NCBI GenBank assembly: GCA_944548615.1
Contig: OX155967.1
Location: 4,057,722 to 4,121,721 of the forward strand
From: Micropterix aruncella
Taxonomy: Eukaryota; Arthropoda; Insecta; Lepidoptera; Micropterigidae
Direction of reading: 5' to 3'
Length of the DNA stretch: 64,000 nucleotides
Shown here: positions 56,760 to 64,000 of the stretch, piece by piece
How the letters are laid out: every line of letters starts with the position of its first letter
Numbering within the stretch: the first letter of the stretch is position 1
The notes under the pieces: model-generated
Told to the model about the DNA's origin: nothing
Databases searched by the model: none
The model's input: only the letters and a program-made list of their open reading frames with translations
Program-made: the position numbers and the translations under genes

Positions 56760-56963
56760 GGCTTAGTAATTCAAATAAATGTAACTTTTAATGATTTGAT
56801 CAAGAAATTTGAATTTATTAAATCATTAAGGCGACATGGAACAGAAAAATGTCCGAAATGCCCATTTCGGATATTTTTCTGTCTCATGTCGCCTTAATGA
56901 TTTAATAAATTCAAATTTCTTGATCAAATCATTAAAAGTTACATTTATTTGAATTACTAAGCC
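56760..56963. repeat. Near-perfect palindrome containing a transposon end
   Basis: Two arms of about 100 bp (56760-56860, 56861-56963) with only a few mismatches and almost no loop (gaaatg-cc-catttc). Each arm consists of flanking DNA plus the TTAA-MITE end ttaaggcgacatg, so both the element end and its neighbour have been mirrored. Confidence 0.9.
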
Positions 56964-57373
56964 ATTACTAATTACTAAGCCATTAAGTTGAATTACTAAA
57001 CCCGGACACGCGAGAAAATAGGCGGAGTCTATTTCGTAGGGTTTGACCAATAAAAATCCAGCGTTGACGAAACGTCAAGCGCAGATTCCACGTCCGCTAG
57101 CGCCGGGAACCAGACGCATTCTAAACGGTCAATCGCAGCGCTAGCACAGAATAACTATCTTTGCGCAGTGGTGGTATAAGGGTGTTAATGGCAAAGCATA
57201 ATTAGCGTAACTCTCAGAGCGCTGTCACGTTTTAACAATTGTAATTAATTCTGAGCCTAAAAAAAATGTGGTAAAGTGCTGCCCTAGACAATTAACCATT
57301 CAATAAATTGAAATTATAATAACACTCACCTCTTACATTGTAGGAGTAAACGACCAGCTGTTCACTTTAAATA

Positions 57374-57748
57374 TGGACAAAGTCGAACATCGAAAACAAG
57401 CGAGCTGTCGTTACTGGCTGGGGGCAGCTCGACTTTGCTGAAGATACATCTGACGACTTACTGAAGGTGGTGGTGGATTTGATTGACCAGCCGACCTGTC
57501 GAAGACTATATGCAAAGACTCTCAGAAAGAGGTTACCACAAGGTATAACGGACGATCAATTGTGTGCTGGAAGCTTAGAAGGAGGACGAGACTCTTATGG
57601 AGGCGATAGTGGTGGACCTATGCAAGTGACGATAGCTGACAACCAATGCCTCTTCAACATAATCGCCGTTACCAGTATTGGAAAGAGCCCTTGCGGAAGT
57701 ACCAAGGGACCTGGCATATACACTGCCGTGAAGAGTCATGTGAAATAA
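57374..57748 (+). pseudogene. Trypsin-like serine protease, C-terminal half
   Basis: S1-family proteases cleave proteins with a His-Asp-Ser triad. This piece starts shortly before the VVTGWG motif and continues through TCRRLYAKTLRKRLPQGITD and DQLCAGSLEGG to GGDSGGPM (catalytic Ser) and CGSTKGPGIYTAVKSHV. Intron-free in about 370 bp. The Cys that normally precedes GDSGG (D-x-C-Q-G-D-S-G-G) is Tyr (DSYGGDSGG), losing a conserved disulfide. His and Asp of the triad are not included. It stops at AVKSHVK, before the usual W-I-E end. Confidence 0.85.
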
Positions 57749-57920
57749 ATGGCGTTTTAGGAGTATGTCTACCGCCGGAAAATTGTCCAAAAACTGACGG
57801 GGATTTAAAAAGGGAAACTATCACAATTTTATATAATGTCGGAACAAGAGACTGTATGCTGTATTCAACACAGCCCCATGAGCAACAACACGAGATCATC
57901 AGAAAACCAGGATAAATCCA
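57720..57920 (+). pseudogene. CLIP-like Cys motif joined to the protease fragment
   Basis: In a frame shifted relative to the protease, EESCEINGVLGVCLPPENCP fits the CLIP pattern (C...G..G.C.....CP), followed by DCML. CLIP domains are regulatory modules that normally precede the S1 domain in arthropod immune proteases; here the motif follows it. Downstream there is a Ser/Thr/Pro-rich linker (SSTSPPTITTTNKSPD, out to about 58120). It may derive from a multi-domain protease, or be a rearranged copy. Confidence 0.6.
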
Positions 57921-58574
57921 ATAATGCATCTTCTACATCACCGCCTACTATAACAACTACCAACAAGTCACCGGACATCTCTACAATAGCTCCAGAAAAA
58001 CCTTAAACATCGCCACAAGCCATAACTACAAATTTCATAAATGACAGTGTGGAAAAACGAACTAAATCCGAAAAAATAGCTCTGCAATTTAACAATGACA
58101 GCCATTGCTGCGTTGGCGATTAATTAATTTATTTTATTGTATCTGCATCCAAACTTTTCTCTGGTCGTAACGGTCTCCGTTCCATCGGGTTCAGAAGAGG
58201 GAGGAAGAGAGAGTGCACCCGTGGTCGCGCGCCCACCTGTGCACTATAATATAGCCTGCGCACTTAACTGCTTCCGAACAGTGGACTCTGAGAAGACTAA
58301 AGAAGTCACTAGAATCTACAATGCAGTCGCTATGGCCGAACACGGCTAGAAGGATATATTATTAGGAGTAAACGCGCCTGAAAGTTTTCGAAGTCAGTTT
58401 AAAGCCTTAATGTCCAAGGCAATGTGCAACTTTTTTGAGTCAAAATTTTAAATTGTATCCTTATCGAGGGATTCACTTAGAAACTTTTTTTAAATTAATA
58501 CTTATATTTTCCAAAAATCTCATAAAACTAAATTTGCTCAGATATGGTCGTTCCCAGGTATCATGTCGCCTTAA

Positions 58575-59399
58575 TTCTGCGTATGATGTCTATGGTGTCT
58601 GCGTATGATGTCTGCACTATCAACATACTGTGACTGCCATCCACCGTTACGGCGGCGACGAAACGAGACTGCCGAAATTGCTTCAAGCGAAGTCAAAGCG
58701 AAAAATATGATGAAATATTCATAAAGATGTACAAAAGGGCGGTAGTATGGAGTGGAGGGAGTAGGGGAGGCAGGGGAAAAAGTAATCGTGGGCCAATTGG
58801 CAATAGCGGGAGGCGTAAAATGATTTTAAATTGACAAACGCTACGGCGCGAATCGACGGAGCTGTGTTTACGTTATCGAGTTAGCCTCAAAGGGTGTGGC
58901 TGTTGTCATTTGCGAGTATTCAGGGCCGCCGAGAGAAATTTGGGAGCCTGTCAAGTTTTTTTTTTATAAGCCAATTGGCAGGAAACCCTACTCTTGGTAT
59001 TGTCAAATTAATTATACATGATTAACTTTATACTAATATAATGCATTGCATTACATTATATTACATTTTCGTCGTGTCCAATTGATGGCTGAAGACCGCT
59101 CTTGAACGTGTCAAAATAATTGGGCTATGTAGTAAGTTTCGTTACTTACTCTTTACTGAACATACACATACATAGGTAGTCAAGAATTAACTACTAGATT
59201 GTCAAACTATAAATATAAATAATCAAAATAGAAGCCTAATATTTGAAGTAGTTAGTAATTCGTAAAGATACGTAGTAAAATTATTTATCGTAATATTCAA
59301 ATTGTTAGTAAAGTGTTAAATAAACAAATTAAATCTACGTTATGCATTTTAAATTAAAAGTACAGATATAAGACCATATACAATAATCAGACAATAAGG
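58575..59399. other. Intergenic, unassigned
   Basis: Short repeat gcgtatgatgtct twice at 58576-58611 and a G-rich patch at 58752-58776. No gene recognised. Confidence 0.35.
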
Positions 59400-59565
59400 C
59401 TCTACTTTTTTAAGTAATTTAAATGGGCACAATATTTGAAAAATCATGGCCCTCAAATTTGGCCAGATTATAGAAAGGGTGGGCTATCAGCATCTCCTTG
59501 ATGTTTTTTTTAAATTGTATGTCCTCCAGCTGTTTAAATTATGTAGGGAGTAGATTATAGAATTT
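59400..59565 (-). pseudogene. LINE ORF2 C-terminal fragment
   Basis: The minus strand reads FKQLEDIQFKKNIKEMLIAH, PFYNLAKFEGHDFSNIVPI, the final block of a CR1/Jockey-type RT. Stops bound it on both sides. Confidence 0.65.
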
Positions 59566-59567
59566 AA

Positions 59568-59662
59568 TGTACAACTAGAGCTAACAACTACAACGGGCAT
59601 CTTTGTGTACAACTAGAGCTAACAACTACAACGGGTGAACCCGTCACCTCAGGAAGTGGGTA
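59568..59662 (+). repeat. FB-A 5' end with tandem duplication
   Basis: The phrase gtacaactagagctaacaac with tacaacggg occurs twice in tandem (about 59569 and 59606); the second continues as FB-A (gggtgaacccgtcacctc). The family is cut off at gaag (about 59655), where an RTE-like LINE begins. Confidence 0.65.
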
Positions 59663-59727
59663 TTAATCCACGGCAGTCATATCGTGAACACTTCCCAAAA
59701 CTAGGGACATTGGGCGTATATACAATT

Positions 59728-60440
59728 TTCGCTGTTGTAGACCGGGCTGGAACCATGCAACGCATCAACGAGCTGAGTGACCTTCAAGGTGTGAAAGACT
59801 TTGTCTATCTGGACTTCATGATATGCAACGACGGAAACTGCGAAAAGGAGGTCTCATGCAGAATTCAGATGGCAAGATCGGCCATGAGCAAGCTACAAAG
59901 GATGTGGAAGAATCGGGGTATAAGTAAGCGGACTAAGGTCAGACTGGTTCGAGCTCTGGTTTTCTCGATCTTTCTCTATGCATCGGAGACATGGACCCTG
60001 AAGGCTCGGATATGCACCAAAATCGATGCACTGGATATGTGGTGTTGGCGTAAAATGCCAGGAATCCCATGCACAGCACGCCACACCAACAAATCTGTCC
60101 TGGAAGAACTCGGCATCCAAGTGAGGCTCGCCACCTGATAAGGATCCTGCAGTACTTTGGTCATGTTGTCAGGAGAAACCCAGAGAATCTGGAGAAAATG
60201 CTTTCCGGGGGTCAAGTGGAGGGAAGAAGAAGCAGAGGCAGATCACCGGCCAGATGGATCGACCTCATCAAAGAAGTTACAAAAGGGTCAATACAATCTG
60301 CGATCCGCCATGCAGAAGACAGGTCGAAGTGGAAGAGCCGCGTAGGTAAACTGTTGTCACAGTTTACAGTTGTGAAGTTGTACAGTAATGAGGGAACGAT
60401 GGAGAAGAAGAAGAAAAATAAAAGTAAAATATATTTAAAA
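59728..60440 (+). pseudogene. RTE-like LINE RT C-terminal half, frameshifted
   Basis: Reads VYLDFMICNDGNCEKEVSCR, IQMARSAMSKLQRMWKNRGI, VRALVFSIFLYASETWTLKA and ALDMWCWRKMPGIPCTARHT. After a frameshift near 60120 it continues ILQYFGHVVRRNPENLEKML and GRRSRGRSPARWIDLIKEVT. Typical RTE-clade block order; the RT core is lost by truncation. Confidence 0.9.
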
Positions 60441-60444
60441 AAAT

Positions 60445-60535
60445 GTTAGTTACCTATTGAAAGGGTACCAGCCTTATTGGGGAACTGTAATAAGTATTTC
60501 ATATTTTTTATGAATAAATACATTAATTTAAAAAA
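60445..60535 (+). repeat. LINE 3' end module shared with 21.9 kb
   Basis: gttagttacctattgaaagg, ggaactgtaata and ttttttatgaataaataca parallel 21865-21956. It follows an RTE-like ORF here but a CR1/Jockey-like ORF there. Confidence 0.65.
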
Positions 60536-60804
60536 CAATCATTTTCGATTCGGTACCTACTATTCTATTAGGTACCTACATCATGAACATAATTAATTAA
60601 TGAATCTAACTATCATCTATCTAATTAATCTTTGATACATATTATTAATGAACATTCTAACTTTCACGACGGCGAAATGTTTTATATCATAGCTGAAATT
60701 AATTTTGCGTGATTCAATTAAAATTAATCAAATGAAATCAATTGGACCTAATGAGCTTGCTAATACCTAAGTCTACCTTACTTACTCATAAACGTATCAT
60801 GCAG
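60536..60804. other. AT-rich intergenic
   Basis: No coding feature recognised. Confidence 0.3.
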
Positions 60805-60864
60805 TACAACAGTAGTAGCTACTATAGATATCTATAAATATCTATAGTAGCTACTACTGTTGTA
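60805..60864. repeat. Perfect 27-bp inverted repeat
   Basis: tacaacagtagtagctacta-tagatat and its exact complement are separated by 6 bases (ctataa). It abuts a PLE 3' end three bases later, so it probably formed during that insertion. Confidence 0.9.
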
Positions 60865-60865
60865 T

Positions 60866-60932
60866 CGTCACGCGGTAAATTCGTTTTCTATCCTATTTAT
60901 AATGTCAAACAACCGCGATAGTCTTCAATTTT
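60866..60932 (+). mobile_element. Isolated PLE 3' terminus
   Basis: cacgcggtaaattcgttttc, tatcctatttataatgtcaa, acaaccgcgatagtcttcaa match the 3' end of the PLE dimer at 26.8-28.2 kb. Only about 65 bp, i.e. an extreme 5' truncation; it helps to fix the family 3' boundary. Confidence 0.8.
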
Positions 60933-61255
60933 ATGCTCTCGTAGTTGCCTACAAATAAAAGCAAATTTTCTAAATGCCCGTTCACCATCGCCGACTGCAA
61001 CTCAAAGAGTACAAAAAGTGCAACACAGATTTCCCTGAAAATAACATCCAATTGCAAACTGTAAATTGCATTTAGCAGTGCAAATGGACTGGGGACTTCC
61101 GCTAAGTCTACAAATTCAACGAAAATTGCTTGGTAAACACAGTGAAGTCGTTCGGGTAGTTTCACGCGGCACTTTGTTGCGTTCTCGGGCGTCATTTTCA
61201 TTCTTTTTTTTAAATTCAGAAGCAGTGAAAACAAACCGGAAATTTGATCCAAATA
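60933..61255 (-). other. Unrecognised 115-codon minus-strand frame
   Basis: 60905-61252 is open on the minus strand. Its middle (VELAEVPSPF-like FVDLAEVPSPFALLNAIYSL) has normal amino-acid composition but no motif I know. Its 3' end overlaps the PLE terminus, so if real it is truncated. Low support. Confidence 0.3.
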
Positions 61256-61588
61256 TTAAAATAGTAGATTGTATCACAAGGGATCAAAATAATATTTTCC
61301 ACGGCGAGGGCGCTTTTTTGAATCCAGACCGAAGTGAAGGATTCTAGAGTAGAATCCCGAGCGTAGCGAGGGATTCTTTAGTAGAATCCTGAACGTAGCG
61401 AGGGATTCAAAAAAGCGCCCGAGCCAAAAATATTTTGCGCCCGAGTGATACACTCTACTTTTCATCATCCTCTATGAGAAAATAAAAGGCGCCTCATAAT
61501 TTGCAGGTAATAGATAATCAATCACATTTCTTGCCTCAGTTCTAATGCTCTCAGGAGTTAAATGTATACTTTCACTGTCACTTGAAGA
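61256..61588 (-). mobile_element. Crypton-like remnant, copy 2
   Basis: 61265-61460 is a palindromic non-coding module: gattgtatcac at one end and gtgatacactctac at the other, gcgcttttttgaatcc and ggattcaaaaaagcgc, and two 31-bp gtagaatcc..gcgtagcgaggg units. 61493-61588 encodes on the minus strand SSSDSESIHLTPESIRTEAR, NVIDYLLPAN and then breaks. Cut at cacttgaag by the FB-A copy. Confidence 0.6.
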
Positions 61589-62252
61589 ACTTGCGGTGTC
61601 AACTACAACGGGCGAGCCCGTCACCACAGGACGTTTTAACGATTTTCTCGTTCTATCGCCCTGCAGTGAACGTAGAAGACTTTGGACAGAACAAATCCAA
61701 CGTCCAGCTACGTCACAACCCGCAAGAAGCCAACGCCTTACCGCGAGATAGCCAGAGTTACCTGGCGGGCCGACTCTCGCGCCCTTGCTTCCAATTGTGA
61801 CCAGATTTCTCCGGTCTCTCGATTGGTTCCGAGTTCGAGGTCGCTTGCGCGGTCCTCTCCCTTACGAAGCGGTGAAACGGTGTGAACCGAATCTGTCGCG
61901 GACCAAGGCGTCCTTTGCCCGACTCTGAATCGGGATCGGATGGCCAATGGTCATTTCAAGAGCAGTCGCCGTAAGGTAGACAACCACCCCCGCTCTATAG
62001 GAAACAATACAGTTCCCAGACTCCCCCGATTGTTAGTCGGAGAGCACAGTCGATTGGCTTGCGCCGCTCGGTGCGCAGACCGTCCAGGAGCACCAGAGGT
62101 TTGATTCCCAGGGGAGACTGGTTGACCCAGTGTCCTACCCAGGCTCGCACCCCATGCGTGGAGGCCATCGGATGGGTGTTGACCCGTGAGTGTGACCGAC
62201 CCTGAACACATGGGTCATCGTGGCCACCTCATCATGGGCCCATTAGCCCCCC
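61589..62252 (+). repeat. FB-A copy, most complete forward unit
   Basis: About 660 bp from acttgcggtgtcaactacaa to gggcccattagcc. Order: 5' block, gaacgtagaagactttggac, gccaacgccttaccgcgaga, tctctcgattggttccgag, ctgtcgcggaccaaggcg, ctataggaaacaatac, gattgttagtcggagagcac, tttgattcccaggggag and gtgagtgtgaccgaccctga. It lacks the inverted left end seen at 11.9 and 36.3 kb. No clear target duplication. Confidence 0.85.
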
Positions 62253-62371
62253 AGAGCTATATTTTAAAAAGTTTTTATATTTTTATTTTAAATTTAATAA
62301 TTAATTGATATTACAATTTTAAATAACAGTCGATTTGCAAACCGAATAAATTATAAAATCATACCGTATAA

Positions 62372-63550
62372 GGTTCGAATGGTCGGGGAACGACAGAAGC
62401 CATAAATACATTCACCCAATATGTTGTCAAAAACTTGGATAAAGGAAATAAAGTTTTAGCAACGTTTCTCGACCTATCGAAAGCATTCGATACTGTATCC
62501 CATAGAATACTGTGCAAAAAATTGGTTACATATGGAATTAAGGGTATACCACTCCGGTGGTTCGAAAGCTATCTTACGGAAAGAACTCAAGTCACATCAA
62601 TAAACGGGACGAAAAGCTATCCACTGTGTATCCCATTTGGAGTTCCACAAGGGAGTGTTTTGGGTCCCATACTTTTTCTCCTATATGTAAATGATTTGTG
62701 CGACCTTTCTGTGAATGGTAAAATTGTTGCGTTCGCTGACGACACCGTCTTGCTGACATCCACACAACAATGGGATGATATTTATAAGCAAGCACAAACC
62801 AATTTAGACAAAGCAAAAAAATGGCTAGACCATCACATCCTGACAATAAACTCCTCAAAAACTAAATATATTACATTTAATTTAAAGCGAAATCACGCAC
62901 AGTGCGATATCAATGAATTAAAAATAGATTCAAATGTGTGCGATAAATTAACTTATATATGACGACCAGTTGAAAAGGTGGGTGCGATGAAATATCTCGG
63001 AGTAACTGTAGATGAGACATTGAGCTGGAGGAACCACGTCAATATTCTTACAGCAAAACCCAGGAAACTCGGTTATGTTTTTCGTGAATTACGAACTGTA
63101 CTGCCGAAAAACCTACTGAAATCGGTTTACATGGCAATTTTTCAGAGCCTTTTGATACATGGAACGATTGCTTGGGGTGGATGCACTAAGCAAGTGATTG
63201 AACCTTTAATTAAAGCTCAGAAGTTGATCCTACGGGTTATAAATAAAAAGCCCCCTAAATATCCCTCTTCACAGTTATTTCGAGAATATTGCATGTTTGA
63301 CGTATGCCAATTGTAGGTGAATCAAGTGCTATTATTATTTCATAAATTCAAACACTTACAGCCTATGGACCAACAAGTAAAAACTACTAGAAGTTCTGGG
63401 GCGGGGCAGTTCTTGGTACCGCGTGTGAGAACTTCATTCGCACAAAGATACTTCAAATACTTAGCTCCAAGGCTCTATAATAATATAGATATTACTATAC
63501 AAAATTCAGTTAACATGGTAGCATTTAAAAAAGCAATAAAAAGTGCTTGA
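62372..63550 (+). pseudogene. LINE RT with two in-frame stops
   Basis: One frame throughout: GRGTTEAINTF, FLDLSKAFDTVSHRIL, PFGVPQGSVLGPILFLLYVN, an intact VAFADDTVLL box, then TGA at 62960-62962. It continues VGAMKYLGVTVDETLSWRNH and IAWGGCTKQVIEPLIKAQKL, TAG at 63314-63316, then TSFAQRYFKYLAPRLYNN to the stop at 63550. No frameshift, only two nonsense changes, so decay is moderate. Confidence 0.92.
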
Positions 63551-63916
63551 TTGTTAAAGGACCACTATATGACAAAACTGAATTAAACAGAATTTTTGAT
63601 TAGGTAAAATTAATAAATAAAAAGCAAATACTTAGATTTTTTATTTATAAATATAATAGACGTATCTATATGTGAGGTTTAAGACTCTAGAGGTATATCA
63701 ATTTAATTTATTAATTAATTGTGTATTTTAGTATTTTATATTACTATGTATATTTATTTTAAATATGTATTTATTGTATTTATGTATTACTATATATTGG
63801 TGTTGGGTTTAATAATAATTTCTTACTACTTTACATTTTTTTAAATGTTTGTATAACTCTTTGTACTTGTGTATTTGTATTATGCAAGAACGAATGTTCT
63901 TTATACCAATAATAAT
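62372..63916 (+). mobile_element. CR1/Jockey-like LINE, 5'-truncated
   Basis: RT region, C-terminal region and 3' UTR, ending near ctttataccaataataattat at about 63916. Truncated within the RT domain. Same family as the fragments at 5.9 and 37.9 kb. Confidence 0.85.
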
Positions 63917-64000
63917 TATAAAACCGAACGTCAAACATGTCAGCTCGCAATATGCTAAGTCTAATATCAGCATTCCTAGATACGGGCGTTCTTGCTCAGT
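63917..64000. other. Window edge
   Basis: cagcattcctagatacgg resembles 11337-11354, so a dispersed repeat probably continues beyond the window. Confidence 0.4.

Larger units (their letters stand above)
57353..58362 (+). mobile_element. 1-kb insertion with captured protease sequence
   Basis: Absent from MITE copy 1, where the flanking sequences are contiguous. An exact 12-bp duplication taggagtaaacg (57341-57352, 58363-58374) brackets it. No poly(A) tail is seen at the right edge (aaggatatatta). A 12-bp duplication points to a LINE- or PLE-type insertion of a transcript or composite. Confidence 0.75.
56826..58574 (+). mobile_element. TTAA-flanked MITE, copy 2, rearranged
   Basis: Left end ttaaggcgacatg at 56826 and right end catgtcgccttaa at 58562-58574. 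The body matches copy 1 from about 57010 (ggcggagtctatttcg, gaccaataaaaatccagcg). It differs by the palindromic addition at its left end and by a 1-kb insertion at 57353-58362. Confidence 0.8.

Noticed and set aside
57374..57748. A functional serine-protease gene
   Set aside because: Only the C-terminal half is present, His and Asp of the triad are missing, a conserved Cys is lost, and it is bracketed by a target duplication in a MITE.
61589..62252. FB-A as a tRNA-derived SINE
   Set aside because: A box-B-like phrase (gtttgattccc) is present, but no box A at proper spacing and no tRNA-like head; the long inverted ends are also unlike a SINE.

Overview
The window reads as a repeat-saturated, AT-rich stretch of an insect nuclear genome, most likely lepidopteran. 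The evidence is the mix of elements: CR1/Jockey-like, R1-clade and RTE-like LINEs, Penelope-like retroelements (PLEs), a Crypton-like tyrosine-recombinase remnant, piggyBac, hAT and Tc1/mariner-type pieces, short TTAGG-type motifs, and the phrase tagggttccgta that is common in lepidopteran repeats. The taxonomic call is inference. I found no intact host gene, no tRNA gene and no CRISPR array. Almost everything recognisable is a transposable element, usually 5'-truncated, frameshifted or nested.

Layout. 0-5 kb: a palindromic foldback element, a fragment of a dispersed foldback family (here FB-A), then a nearly full-length but dead LINE (ORF1 tail, endonuclease, RT). 5-11 kb: a LINE tail, then a PLE with a long open RT frame and a C-terminal GIY-YIG nuclease; the two halves are separated only by one 5'-truncated LINE on the minus strand. 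11-14 kb: a 258-bp (AT)n tract and FB-A copies with an RTE-like LINE piece. 14-22 kb: a dispersed repeat (Rep-E) and several LINE 3' ends. 22-30 kb: a TTAA-flanked MITE inserted in an old FB-A copy, more LINE tails, and an inverted PLE dimer with a 12-bp target duplication. 30-38 kb: the most layered region. It holds a Crypton-like remnant, a MADF-type coding remnant split by a solo LTR, and a hAT transposase tail split by a hAT-type MITE. That MITE is itself split by an FB-A composite, which is split by an R1-clade LINE. 38-50 kb: a second (AT)n tract, a second PLE inverted dimer, a 5S-rRNA-derived SINE, a second hAT-MITE copy, G-rich tracts and LINE tails. 50-59 kb: a piggyBac transposase fossil, an inverted pair of Rep-F, a TA-flanked MITE, and a second TTAA-MITE whose left end is palindromic and which carries a captured serine-protease/CLIP fragment. 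59-64 kb: an RTE-like LINE tail, a PLE 3' end beside a perfect inverted repeat, a second Crypton-like fragment, another FB-A copy and a final LINE with two in-frame stops.

The genes do not form a pathway. They record successive insertions, and target-site duplications allow several events to be ordered. The most unusual signals are: (1) FB-A, which has about 230-bp terminal inverted repeats yet LINE-like 14-15-bp target duplications; (2) two independent head-to-head PLE dimers; (3) the protease fragment inside a MITE; (4) a transposon end mirrored together with its flanking DNA; and (5) hammerhead-ribozyme-like cores in the PLE 3' regions.
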